Shown here piece by piece: positions 34,059-42,795 of a stretch of DNA of 64,000 bases. The stretch's first letter is position 1, and each line of letters opens with the position of its first letter. The DNA comes from Capsulimonas corticalis. GTDB lineage: Bacteria > Armatimonadota > Armatimonadia > Armatimonadales > Capsulimonadaceae. Below the pieces are notes generated by a model, which saw only the letters and a program-made list of their open reading frames with translations, ran no database searches and was not told the DNA's origin. The stretch is taken from NCBI RefSeq assembly GCF_003574315.2, contig NZ_AP025739.1, positions 5,394,001 to 5,458,000 of the forward strand, written 5' to 3'. Both the position numbers and the translations under genes were made by a program.

Positions 34059-34640
34059 TCAAGGCTCGATTTTCGTTCCCAGAACTTCCAGGAACTGACG
34101 AAGCCACGCTGGATGCGCCGGCCAGGCCGGTCCCGAAACGAAATTGCGGTCCGTGTGGGCCTGATCCACGGCGATATCGACAAACTCTCCGCCGGCGGCG
34201 GTCACTTCCGGCCCGACCGCCGGATAGGCCGAACAGGACACACCGCGCAGCACACCGGCCGTCGCCAAAAGCTGCGGACCGTGGCATAGCGCGGCGATCG
34301 GCTTTTTGGCTTCGGCGAAGCTCCGGATGATTTCCAGCACGCGCGGGTTCAGTCGCAAATACTCCGGGGCGCGGCCGCCGGGAATCACTAGCGCGTCGTA
34401 ATCCCCCGCCTGGATCTCGTCAAAAGTCGCGTTCAGCACAAAGTTATGTCCGCGCTTTTCGCTATACGTCTGATCGCCTTCGAAGTCATGGATCGCGGTT
34501 CGGACAAATTCACCGGACTTTTTCTTCGGGCACACCGCATCCACGCGATGCCCGACCATCAGCAGCGCCTGGAACGGAACCATCACCTCGTAATCCTCAA
34601 CATAGTCGCCCACCAGCATTAAGATCTTCTTGACGCTCAT
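34059..34640 (-). CDS. DJ-1/PfpI-family protein
   Basis: A 193-residue protein with the DJ-1/PfpI fold: [19 protein letters not shown] at the N-terminus, [14 protein letters not shown], and the nucleophile elbow [15 protein letters not shown] with the catalytic Cys. Members act as chaperones, deglycases or peptidases. The start at 34640 is set by AGGAG 8 nt upstream; a longer ORF to 34754 has no support. It lies 80 bp after the DUF99 gene on the same strand. Confidence 0.9.
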   Translation of the reverse strand: MSVKKILMLVGDYVEDYEVMVPFQALLMVGHRVDAVCPKKKSGEFVRTAIHDFEGDQTYSEKRGHNFVLNATFDEIQAGDYDALVIPGGRAPEYLRLNPRVLEIIRSFAEAKKPIAALCHGPQLLATAGVLRGVSCSAYPAVGPEVTAAGGEFVDIAVDQAHTDRNFVSGPAWPAHPAWLRQFLEVLGTKIEP

Positions 34641-34719
34641 GTGATTTCTCCTTTGATTCATCGACTTGGACAAGGCCAAAGCGCTGTTCTCCGAAGATCG
34701 CCGACGTTCCTTCTCCCCT

Positions 34720-35286
34720 TCAGGTTCGTCCCCGGCTTTGCCCGGTCGCCACACCGCCCGCGATCAGATGCGCCGTCCGCAGCGGCTCCGGAATGACGCC
34801 ATGGATCGCGAAACGAGTAACGGCGGCCGTCGCGTCTTCCAAAGAGATCCCGGCGCGCTGCACCCATACGCCGGCGGCGGGCTCCATCTCCCCCGCCCGT
34901 TCGATCAGCCGCCACTTGCGCGCTCCGCCCGGAACGCGCGTCAGCAGCGCCGCCTTTACGGAATCCATGCGCGGCAGACGGCGCGCCACCACCAGCACGG
35001 GAACGCCCAGCGTCTCATACAGCCCATGAATATCCACGACATTGAACCCGCCCAGCGCGATCCCTTGCAGAAAGATCAATTGAATGGAGCTTCCATACTT
35101 CGAGCCGGACACAAGCTGCGCGATTCGCTGAGTCGAATTCGCGCCGTCGCGCCGCACGCGTCCGCCCAGCACGCCCTCCAGGCGCGATCCTGAGTAAACC
35201 GCGCCGACAATCGGCACATCCCCGCGCGTCGCGCGCACAAAGGGGAAATCGTCAAACCCGACCACATATGAGAACGAAGACGACAT
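34720..35286 (-). CDS. DUF99 protein (endonuclease V-like fold)
   Basis: A 188-residue protein. It starts at 35286 ([16 protein letters not shown]) and carries the DUF99 marks [43 protein letters not shown] and [12 protein letters not shown]99 proteins are common in archaea and scattered in bacteria. They share the RNase-H/endonuclease V fold, but their function is unproven. The longer ORF (to 35400) is rejected because the family motif starts at once after this ATG. Confidence 0.82.
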   Translation of the reverse strand: MSSSFSYVVGFDDFPFVRATRGDVPIVGAVYSGSRLEGVLGGRVRRDGANSTQRIAQLVSGSKYGSSIQLIFLQGIALGGFNVVDIHGLYETLGVPVLVVARRLPRMDSVKAALLTRVPGGARKWRLIERAGEMEPAAGVWVQRAGISLEDATAAVTRFAIHGVIPEPLRTAHLIAGGVATGQSRGRT

Positions 35287-35353
35287 AATGCCTGTATAGT
35301 ACCTTGGTATAGGCGCTGAATATCGGCTGCCTCTTTTCCGTTGAGGACTCGTA

Positions 35354-36034
35354 ATGTCGAACAAGAAGCGAACCGTTGGACTGGTCGCCGCGGTGTGCAT
35401 TGCCGCCGTCGCCGGCGGCGCATGGGGCGGTTATCACAAGTATTTCCAGGCGTATTCGCCGGCGTCCCGCGCGCCTTTGGCGGAGTCGGCGGACAAACTC
35501 ACCCCGTTTCAGAAATCGGTTCTGTCGGACCTCAATCGGCAGTGCGCATCCGGCATCATCTATCAAGACGGCTACTTCTCCGGCGGCGAACCGCCGCCGA
35601 AGATCGGGGTGTGCACCGATGTTGTGATCCGCTCTTACCGGGCGGCAGGCGTGGATCTACAGACGGCGGTGGCGGCGGATATCGCCGCCGCTCCAGAAGC
35701 TTATCATATTGCTCGCCCCGATCCGAACATCGACCATCGGCGCTGCCGCAATCTGACAATCTTCTTCCGGCGGCATGCGCGGACGCTGCCGGCGTCCGGG
35801 CCGAATGCCGACTGGGAGCCGGGCGACATCGTGTTCTGGGACACCTTCGGCGACGGTCAGGCGCACCATGTCGGCGTCATTGCAAATCATCTGGGCGCCA
35901 GCGGAGCGCCTACCGTCACGCACCATTGGCCCGGTCAGATCGTCTCGGAAATGGACTGGCTTTATCGCCTTCACCCAATCAGTCATTATCGCTGGCGCCA
36001 ATCAGACGCCGCTAGGGCTCCACATTCGGTATAA
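35354..36034 (+). CDS. DUF1287 protein (NlpC/P60-like)
   Basis: A 226-residue protein with an N-terminal membrane helix or uncleaved signal (about 7-27). The DUF1287 domain has KIGVCTDVVIRSYRAAGVD (likely catalytic Cys), PNADWEPGDIVFWDT, HHVGVIANH (His) and TVTHHWPG. The order Cys-His-His suggests a papain-like amidase or peptidase acting in the periplasm, possibly on the cell wall. The start at 35354 immediately precedes MSNKKRT. Confidence 0.83.
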   Translation: MSNKKRTVGLVAAVCIAAVAGGAWGGYHKYFQAYSPASRAPLAESADKLTPFQKSVLSDLNRQCASGIIYQDGYFSGGEPPPKIGVCTDVVIRSYRAAGVDLQTAVAADIAAAPEAYHIARPDPNIDHRRCRNLTIFFRRHARTLPASGPNADWEPGDIVFWDTFGDGQAHHVGVIANHLGASGAPTVTHHWPGQIVSEMDWLYRLHPISHYRWRQSDAARAPHSV

Positions 36035-36077
36035 TTGATTGCTTGCCCGCACCATTAAACATTTCCGAAGAGGCCCC

Positions 36078-37055
36078 ATGATTTCCCGAATATTGACGCG
36101 AACGTTCGTGCTGCTGTCCCTGATCGCGATCTGTGCGGGGCAAACGCGCGCCGCCGGAATTGAATGGCAGCCGGATTGGAGCAGCGCCGTCGCGCAGTCG
36201 TCGCGAACGAATAAAATGATCCTGGTGGATTTTTATACGGATTGGTGCGGCTGGTGCAAGAAACTGGACGCAGACGTTTACCCGAAACCCGCAGTTATCA
36301 GTACAGTCGCCCAGTTTGTCCCCGTTCGACTCAATGCGGAGAAAGCCGGCAAGGAATTGGCGGAGCGGTACCAGGTGAACGGTTACCCCACCATCCTGAT
36401 ATTGGACAGTTCCGGAAACGTCGTGGACCGATGCGCGGGATATATGAAGCCGAAAGAGTTTGTTGGTTGGCTGAACGAAGTCTTGCACGGCGGCGACGCT
36501 TCCGGCAGCGCAGCGCCAAGTGACGGCGCGGCCAATGACACCCCATCCAACGGCGTTGCATCGGACACCGACGTTCCGAAAACCACAACATCGCACAATG
36601 CGTCCGTTATTCACATGTCTCGTATTCGCGAGACGACGAAGTTCGTTCCCACCTACCAGGGCGATCCCATTGAAGCCGCGCCGACCATGACGCTGGCGCA
36701 GAAGTATCTGGATCGCGGCGATGCGGCGGGAGCCGGGCGGGTCGCCGTCAAAGTCGCGCATGGCGGCGGGACGGTTCCCGCCGCGTTCTATAGCAAATTG
36801 GGCGACGCCGCGCTGCGAGGCAAGAAGACGGACGCGGCGTGGGGCTGGTTTCAGCTGGCGCTGAAAACCGCGAAGTCCGACCAAGACATCGCGTATGCGC
36901 AGCTGCAATCGGCGAGGACCGAGATGGCGCTGGGCTCCTTGACCCCGGCGAAGGCGCATTTGAAAGCGCTCACGGAAAGCGCGGGCGCGCCCGCCAAGAT
37001 CAAATCCGAGGCGCAGTCGTTATTGGATGGGATCGGCGCTCCGGCCACGCGTTAG
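36078..37055 (+). CDS. Secreted thioredoxin-like protein with C-terminal helical repeats
   Basis: A 325-residue protein. The signal peptide (1-25) is followed by a thioredoxin domain with VDFYTDWCGWCKKLDADVY (active site C57-G-W-C60) and the cis-Pro segment YQVNGYPTILIL. A low-complexity linker (about 148-195) leads to a TPR-like helical region (YLDRGDAAGAGRVAVKVA onwards). The start at 36078 has GAAGAGG 5 nt upstream. It probably reduces or shuffles disulfides in exported proteins, with the repeats holding partners. Confidence 0.87.
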   Translation: MISRILTRTFVLLSLIAICAGQTRAAGIEWQPDWSSAVAQSSRTNKMILVDFYTDWCGWCKKLDADVYPKPAVISTVAQFVPVRLNAEKAGKELAERYQVNGYPTILILDSSGNVVDRCAGYMKPKEFVGWLNEVLHGGDASGSAAPSDGAANDTPSNGVASDTDVPKTTTSHNASVIHMSRIRETTKFVPTYQGDPIEAAPTMTLAQKYLDRGDAAGAGRVAVKVAHGGGTVPAAFYSKLGDAALRGKKTDAAWGWFQLALKTAKSDQDIAYAQLQSARTEMALGSLTPAKAHLKALTESAGAPAKIKSEAQSLLDGIGAPATR

Positions 37056-37091
37056 GCGTGTGGATTGCGCTGGAGGCGTTCCCGCTGGAAA

Positions 37092-37119
37092 TCGACTTCC
37101 CGGCGAAGTCAGGTATAAT
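37092..37119 (+). promoter_or_regulatory. Candidate promoter of cysDN
   Basis: TCGACT (37092-37097), 16-bp spacer, perfect TATAAT (37114-37119), leaving a 5' leader of about 150 nt before cysD. I see no known riboswitch in that leader, only a GC-rich region near 37245-37260. Confidence 0.5.
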
Positions 37120-37277
37120 AAAGCCCAAGTACTCGGCGCCCGCTGCGCCCGAGGCGAAGTCGCCGCTGCCCGCCGCCTCCGTTCGGTCCACGCCCGGTAA
37201 CGATTTCGCCACTGCGGGTGTTATAGAAGAAGTGGAGAAGTCGCGCCGTCGGCGCGCGGTAAGGACCAGCAACCTCA

Positions 37278-38186
37278 GTGATAAACTCGTACAGTTTGAC
37301 TCATCTCAAAGAATTGGAAGCGGAGTCGATCTTCGTCATCCGCGAAGTCGCGGCCCAGTTCGAGCGGCCCGCGCTGCTGTTTTCTGGCGGCAAGGACTCG
37401 ATCGTGCTCAGCCATCTGGCGCGCAAGGCCTTCGCCCCCGCCAAAATCCCCTTCCCTTTGCTGCACATCGACACCGGACACAACTTTCCCGAAACGCTGG
37501 AGTATCGGGACGCCTGGGTGGACCAGCTCGGCGCGAAGCTGATCGTGAAGTATGTGCAGGATTCCATCGATTCCGGCCGCGTGGTCGAGGAAAAGGGCTT
37601 TAACGCCAGCCGCAACGCCCTGCAAACCGTCACGCTGCTCGACGCGCTTGAAGAACTGAAAATCGACGCGGCGCTGGGCGGCGCGCGGCGCGATGAGGAA
37701 AAGGCGCGCGCGAAGGAGCGGTTCTTCTCGCATCGTGATGAATTCGGCCAGTGGGACCCGAAAAACCAGCGTCCCGAGCTCTGGAACCTCTTCAACGGCA
37801 AAAAGCAGATCGGCGAGCACTTCCGCGTCTTCCCGATCAGCAACTGGACGGAGATGGATGTCTGGCAGTATCTCTATCAGGAAAAGATCGAGCTTCCCAG
37901 CCTCTACTTCACGCACCAGCGCCAGATGATCGCTCGCGACGGCCAGCTCCTCTACGCCTCCGAAGCGCTGAACAAGCGTCCCGACGAAGTTCCGGTGGAG
38001 TATCAGGTCCGATTCCGCACGATCGGCGATATGACCTGCACCGGCGCGGTGCTTTCCCCGGCGAACTCCATGGAGGAGATCATCCAGGAAGTCGCCGCCT
38101 CCCGCGTCACCGAGCGCGGCACGCGCGCCGATGACAAGCGGTCTGAGGCGGCCATGGAAGACCGCAAAAAACAGGGTTATTTCTAA
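37278..38186 (+). CDS. cysD: Sulfate adenylyltransferase subunit 2, CysD
   Basis: A 302-residue PP-loop ATPase. It opens NSYSLTHLKELEAESIFVIR and carries the P-loop-like LLFSGGKDSIVLSHLARKAF, then LHIDTGHNFPETLEYRD and the C-terminal TIGDMTCTGAV. With CysN it converts ATP and sulfate to adenosine phosphosulfate, the first step of sulfate assimilation. The start is a GTG at 37278. Length matches the family, and cysN follows by 22 bp. Confidence 0.96.
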   Translation: MINSYSLTHLKELEAESIFVIREVAAQFERPALLFSGGKDSIVLSHLARKAFAPAKIPFPLLHIDTGHNFPETLEYRDAWVDQLGAKLIVKYVQDSIDSGRVVEEKGFNASRNALQTVTLLDALEELKIDAALGGARRDEEKARAKERFFSHRDEFGQWDPKNQRPELWNLFNGKKQIGEHFRVFPISNWTEMDVWQYLYQEKIELPSLYFTHQRQMIARDGQLLYASEALNKRPDEVPVEYQVRFRTIGDMTCTGAVLSPANSMEEIIQEVAASRVTERGTRADDKRSEAAMEDRKKQGYF

Positions 38187-38208
38187 GAGTTTGCAAAGAT
38201 TTTAAAAC

Positions 38209-39504
38209 ATGACTGAAGTATTCGTAGAGCCAGAATTCACCAGCGCCGGCTACCTTGATATGGAGCTGCTGCGCTTTACCACGGCGGGAAGCGTCGACGA
38301 CGGCAAGAGCACCCTCATCGGCCGCCTGCTGTACGACAGCAAGTCGATCTTCGACGATCAGTACGACGCCATCAAAGAGTCCAGTGAGAAGCGCGGCGAG
38401 GAGTACGTCAATCTCGCCCTTCTCACGGACGGTCTGCGGGCAGAGCGCGAGCAGGGCATCACGATCGATGTCGCCTACCGATATTTCGCCACGCCCAAGC
38501 GCAAGTTTATCATCGCGGATACCCCCGGACATATCCAGTACACCCGCAACATGGTCACGGGCGCGTCCACCGCAAACCTCGCGATCATCTTGATCGACGC
38601 CCGCAAAGGCGTCATCGAGCAGACCTGCCGGCATACGATCATCGCGTCCCTGCTGCGTATCCCGCATGTCGTGGTCTGCGTCAACAAGATGGACCTCGTC
38701 GAGTACAAGCAGGAAGTCTTCGAAGGGATTCGCAAGGACTTTGAGGCGTTCGCGTCGCACCTGGAAGTGACGGATCTGCACTTCCTGCCGATCAGCGCGC
38801 TGAACGGCGATAACGTTGTGGACCGCTCGACGAATATGGATTGGTATCAGGGGCCGACGCTCCTCTCGGTCCTGGAAACCACGCATATCAGCAGCGATCA
38901 CAACCACACCGATGGGCGTTTCCCCGTCCAGTACGTCATCCGGCCCCAATCCACCGAGCACCACGACTATCGCGGGTACGCCGGGCGCATTGCCGGAGGC
39001 GTGTTCAAACCAGGCGACGCCGTGACGGTGCTGCCGTCGGGCTTTACCTCGCGCGTCAAATCCGTCGACAGTTATTCCGAGTCGCTCCCGGAGGCGTTCG
39101 CGCCGATGTCCGTGACGCTGACTCTGGAGGACGAGATCGACATCAGCCGAGGCGATATGATCGTCGGCTCCTGCGATGTCACGCCCGAAGTCTCTCAGGA
39201 CCTGGAAATCATGGTCTGCTGGCTGAACGAGAAGAAGCTGGCGCTAAACGGCAAGTACACGATCAAGCACACGAGCCGCGAAGCGCGCTGCATCGTGAAG
39301 GACATCCAGTACAAGCTCAATATCAGCAACATGGAGCGGATCACCGATGACAACGATGTCAACATGAACGACATCGCGCGCGTCACGCTGCGAACGACCC
39401 AGCCGCTGGTGTTCGACAAGTACAGCCGCAACCGCATCACCGGCAGCGTCATTCTGATCGACGAAGCCACCAACACCACGGTCGGCGCCGGCATGATCGT
39501 CTGA
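38209..39504 (+). CDS. cysN: Sulfate adenylyltransferase subunit 1 (GTPase), CysN
   Basis: A 431-residue translation-factor-type GTPase. It has the G1 loop AGSVDDGKSTLIGRLLYD, G3 DTPGH and G4 VNKMD, and two beta-barrel domains. Its GTP hydrolysis drives formation of adenosine phosphosulfate with CysD. It lacks a C-terminal CysC kinase domain, and no separate cysC follows, so the next step must be encoded elsewhere. It is in an operon with cysD and ended by the terminator at 39531. Confidence 0.96.
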   Translation: MTEVFVEPEFTSAGYLDMELLRFTTAGSVDDGKSTLIGRLLYDSKSIFDDQYDAIKESSEKRGEEYVNLALLTDGLRAEREQGITIDVAYRYFATPKRKFIIADTPGHIQYTRNMVTGASTANLAIILIDARKGVIEQTCRHTIIASLLRIPHVVVCVNKMDLVEYKQEVFEGIRKDFEAFASHLEVTDLHFLPISALNGDNVVDRSTNMDWYQGPTLLSVLETTHISSDHNHTDGRFPVQYVIRPQSTEHHDYRGYAGRIAGGVFKPGDAVTVLPSGFTSRVKSVDSYSESLPEAFAPMSVTLTLEDEIDISRGDMIVGSCDVTPEVSQDLEIMVCWLNEKKLALNGKYTIKHTSREARCIVKDIQYKLNISNMERITDDNDVNMNDIARVTLRTTQPLVFDKYSRNRITGSVILIDEATNTTVGAGMIV

Positions 39505-39530
39505 CATCCACGAAAATTCGCGCGATACTG

Positions 39531-39560
39531 AACGCCCCGCCGATCGCTGCGGGGCGTTTT
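39531..39560 (+). terminator. Rho-independent terminator of cysDN
   Basis: A 10-bp perfect GC-rich stem (39531-39540 with 39549-39558) ends in TTTT. It lies 27 bp after the cysN stop. Confidence 0.9.
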
Positions 39561-39654
39561 GGCGTTCAGATGGATGAGTTTTGCCGATTCCGGTAGGAAA
39601 ATCGGCCGCGTTTCGCGAACAACCTTTCAGTCTCCCTTGTTTCAGGATTACCTT

Positions 39655-41739
39655 TTGCGACATCTCCATCGTCTCATTCTGACGGCTGCGCTGCTCGGCG
39701 GCGCGGCCGCCGCTCACGCCCAGGATCCGGCGCTGCCGCCGTCGCCTGTCGTCGATCCGGCTGCCGGCGCTCCCACCCCGCTGGTTGTCCCGCCGCCGGT
39801 GCTGGCGACGCCTTCCTCGCCAATCAAGTCTTTGCCCCCGGTCTACCTGGATGACGCCAACGACAGCTTCGGCATCGCGCAGACCGAGGCGCGCACGCAT
39901 GGCTTGCAGGCCCGCATTCTCTGGATCGATGGCCTCGCCAATACCGATCGCATCAACAGCGCGGACAAAATCAAAGCGCTGATGGCGCAGATCAAAAACG
40001 CAGGCTTCAATATGGTCGTGCTCGATGTCAAGCCGATCTCGGGTCTGACGCTGTACAAAAGCGCCTACGCCCCTTTGCTGACTGGGCGCGGCGGCAAACG
40101 TTTCCCGGATGGGTTCGACCCCCTGGCTGAGGTGCTGCGCGCCGCCCACCCGCTTGGTTTGCAAGTGATCGCCAGTATGAACGCATTCGCCGAGGGGCAG
40201 CTGGACGCGCCGCTGCCGCAGTCGCCCGGTTACGCCAATCCGCAGTGGCAGACGACGATTTATGAGACCGTCACCCGCGTCGCGCCGGCCGGATCGACCG
40301 TCAATACGATCCTCGCCGGCGACACGCCGAACGTTTTGAACGAAAACGGCGACCGCGTGACGATCTATCAGGATTTAACAAAGCTCAAGAAAGATTTGGA
40401 CAGCCGGGGCAACGCCAGCCTGACCGTGGCCGTGCTGAACGCTCAGGGGCAGGTGACGGCGGTGGGTAACGGCCAGATGATGACCGTGCCGACCACCGGC
40501 GCTCCCGCGCTTCCAATTCCCGTTCCTGTTCCAGTAGTTCCGGCGGCGCCAGTGGCTCCCGCCCCGGCCGCTCCCGCGCCACCCATAGCCCCGGTTCCAG
40601 ACGCCGCCGCGCCCGCATTGCCGCCTACGGCGCCAGCCGCTCCCCCGGCGGTCATTCCAGCGCCGACCAGCAAGCTCGGGCCTATGCCGGCCCGGCTCGC
40701 GAAAGGCGAAATGGCGCTTGTGGGGATCGCCGGCGCGTCGAACTTTCTCAACGCCTTCGCGCGGCTGGGCGTAACGATGACGGTGACATCGCTGCCGGAC
40801 TTCCACCCGATCGGCAAAGGCGCGGCGCATACAGGCCCGCTGATGGTGAACCCGAACGATCCCACGGTCCAGACACGCCTGCTCAACATGGTCGGCGAAG
40901 TCGTAGGATATGGAGTGGATGGCGTCGTCTTCGACGACCGGCTCCGGTACGCGGGCCTGAACGCGGACTTTGGCGATACGACGCGGGCGGCCTTCGAGAC
41001 CTATGTCGGGCATTCCGTGAAATGGCCGGACGACGTATTCAAGTACGCGTCGGACGATCTGCTGTCGCGCCGTGTTGTCCCGGGTCCATTGATGGAGACC
41101 TGGCTGCTCTGGCGCGCCGCGACGATCCGAAACTTTCTCGCGACGGCCGGCGCCCGCGTTAAGTCGCTCAATAAAAACACGACGATCAGCATTTACGTCG
41201 GCTCAACCTACAGCGACTACCCAAAGATGGGCGCGAACTGGGCCGCGGACGATTTCAGCGCTGGGTACCGATTTCTCACTCCAAGCTTTCAAAAGACGGG
41301 CATGGCCGGTCTTGTGGACTGGATGACGACCGGATGTTACTACCGCGTTGGCCCCATGCGCGACGCCGGCGATATCGGCCAAACGTCGAGCTATACCGTG
41401 GAGGCCGCCGGGCAGTTCAGCAACCGCGCGGCGAACGACCGGACGTGGGTGTACGCGGGGCTTTCGCTGGAGATGTTCAACGGCCGCCCCGACGCCCTCC
41501 GAGGCGCGCTCCAGGCGGCGGCCGCCACGACGCAGGGGATCATGGTCTTCGATCTCTCGCACAACATCGATCAGTTTTGGCCGGTGTTCAAGCAGGCGTT
41601 CGCGCTGCCGGCGCTGCCGCCGCACACGTCGCCTGGCCTGCTGGATTCGGTGCGCGCGCAGCACGAGGCGCACAAAACGTCCGGCCTGCCCGATCCTCCC
41701 GTCATCGTATTCGGCGGCGCGTCGGGAACGGGCTTATAA
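39655..41739 (+). CDS. Secreted GHL10-type hydrolase with a proline-rich insertion
   Basis: About 694 residues from a TTG at 39655. AGGA lies 8 nt upstream and the start gives a proper signal peptide (RHLHRLILTAALLGGAAAAHA). The earlier in-frame TTG at 39559 lies inside the cysN terminator. The first half of a GHL10/DUF187-like TIM barrel (ARILWIDGLANTD, FNMVVLDVKPISGLTLYKS) is followed by a Pro/Ala-rich stretch (about residues 275-350). The barrel then resumes (VVGYGVDGVVFDDRLRYAG, TISIYVGSTYSDYPKMG). The family includes putative glycoside hydrolases acting on cell-surface glycans; activity here is not known. Confidence 0.75.
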   Translation: MRHLHRLILTAALLGGAAAAHAQDPALPPSPVVDPAAGAPTPLVVPPPVLATPSSPIKSLPPVYLDDANDSFGIAQTEARTHGLQARILWIDGLANTDRINSADKIKALMAQIKNAGFNMVVLDVKPISGLTLYKSAYAPLLTGRGGKRFPDGFDPLAEVLRAAHPLGLQVIASMNAFAEGQLDAPLPQSPGYANPQWQTTIYETVTRVAPAGSTVNTILAGDTPNVLNENGDRVTIYQDLTKLKKDLDSRGNASLTVAVLNAQGQVTAVGNGQMMTVPTTGAPALPIPVPVPVVPAAPVAPAPAAPAPPIAPVPDAAAPALPPTAPAAPPAVIPAPTSKLGPMPARLAKGEMALVGIAGASNFLNAFARLGVTMTVTSLPDFHPIGKGAAHTGPLMVNPNDPTVQTRLLNMVGEVVGYGVDGVVFDDRLRYAGLNADFGDTTRAAFETYVGHSVKWPDDVFKYASDDLLSRRVVPGPLMETWLLWRAATIRNFLATAGARVKSLNKNTTISIYVGSTYSDYPKMGANWAADDFSAGYRFLTPSFQKTGMAGLVDWMTTGCYYRVGPMRDAGDIGQTSSYTVEAAGQFSNRAANDRTWVYAGLSLEMFNGRPDALRGALQAAAATTQGIMVFDLSHNIDQFWPVFKQAFALPALPPHTSPGLLDSVRAQHEAHKTSGLPDPPVIVFGGASGTGL

Positions 41740-41842
41740 ACTATCCGGAAAGACGGCCGTTCCGGGTATTATTACCAGTATCAAGCGCAGTTGCGCCAAG
41801 GTTTTCAACGACGTCCCTTGCAGTTTGTGAAGATGTAATCAT

Positions 41843-42691
41843 ATGCGTTACGGCTCTCCGCCCAACCCGATGGACCAATTCCGCGATTTGATACGACGCG
41901 GCGGCATTCCCGTCACTAACGCGCTGCTGATCGCCAATGTCGTCACGTTTTTTGCTCTCTTTTTAGGCGGCCTTCCCGCCGCCGGTTTTATTCAGAACTT
42001 CCTGGCGTTCGATACGGATCTGTTCCTCCATCGTCCGTGGACGCTTTTCACGTATCCGCTGGTCGCGACGGGATTTTTGAATCTGCTGATCGGCGGATTT
42101 TTCCTTTGGCTCAGCGGCGGCAGCCTGGAGCGAAGCTGGGGCAGCCCGCGTTTCGCGCGGATGTTTTTCGCGCTCTCCGCAGTGTTCGCTCTCTTTATGT
42201 CGCTCGGCGCCCATGTGCTGCATATGGGCAATTATCCTCTCGATGGATTTAATCTGCCGCTGACGGGCTTGATCGTCGCCTTCTGCGCGCTCAATCCCGA
42301 GCAGACGCTCATGCTGTACTTCGTGCCGGTGCGCGCACGCTATTTGATCTATATCGTCGCGCTCTTCACCTGGATTACTTACGGGAAGTTTCTTGGTCTC
42401 TTCGCCTGCGGCGGTATCCTCGTGACGTATCTGTACATGACGTACTTCAATACGTACGGCGGGCGCGGCTACACGGTGCGCGGGCGGGATCCCAAGATCC
42501 TCCATTTGAACCCGAAGCAAAACACGGCGCGCAAGGTTTCGCTCGATGGTTCGGCGCCGCGCAGTCCTCTCGATATCGCCGGCCGCTGGCGTGACTATCA
42601 AGAGAAAAAACGGCTGGAGCAGCTTCTGAAAAATTCCGGTTTCACTGACAAGAACGACTGGCTCGACGACGACCCCAAGCGACGACGGTAA
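41843..42691 (+). CDS. Rhomboid-like membrane protein lacking the catalytic pair
   Basis: A 282-residue protein with six membrane helices and a rhomboid-like layout (FVVATGFLNLL region, LERSWGSPRFARMFF, LPLTGLIVAFCALNPEQ). The catalytic GxSG is replaced by PLTGLIVA, and no His is visible in the final helix (GLFACGGILVTYLY). It is therefore probably a non-proteolytic pseudo-rhomboid. A charged C-terminal tail of about 60 residues ends DDDPKRRR. It lies alone between the hydrolase and the PQQ-propeller gene. Confidence 0.72.
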   Translation: MRYGSPPNPMDQFRDLIRRGGIPVTNALLIANVVTFFALFLGGLPAAGFIQNFLAFDTDLFLHRPWTLFTYPLVATGFLNLLIGGFFLWLSGGSLERSWGSPRFARMFFALSAVFALFMSLGAHVLHMGNYPLDGFNLPLTGLIVAFCALNPEQTLMLYFVPVRARYLIYIVALFTWITYGKFLGLFACGGILVTYLYMTYFNTYGGRGYTVRGRDPKILHLNPKQNTARKVSLDGSAPRSPLDIAGRWRDYQEKKRLEQLLKNSGFTDKNDWLDDDPKRRR

Positions 42692-42795
42692 GAGAGAACC
42701 CCGCGAGTTTAATGAAGGTATTTCGTTTTTGGGAACTCAAAGTTAAAGATCATCCGCCTGAAATAAATCACCATGCCATTCGAAGGAGAGTTTTG

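Noticed and set aside
39559-39655. TTG at 39559 as the start of the GHL10 gene.
   Set aside because: It lies inside the cysN terminator stem-loop; the TTG at 39655 has a ribosome site and gives a normal signal peptide.
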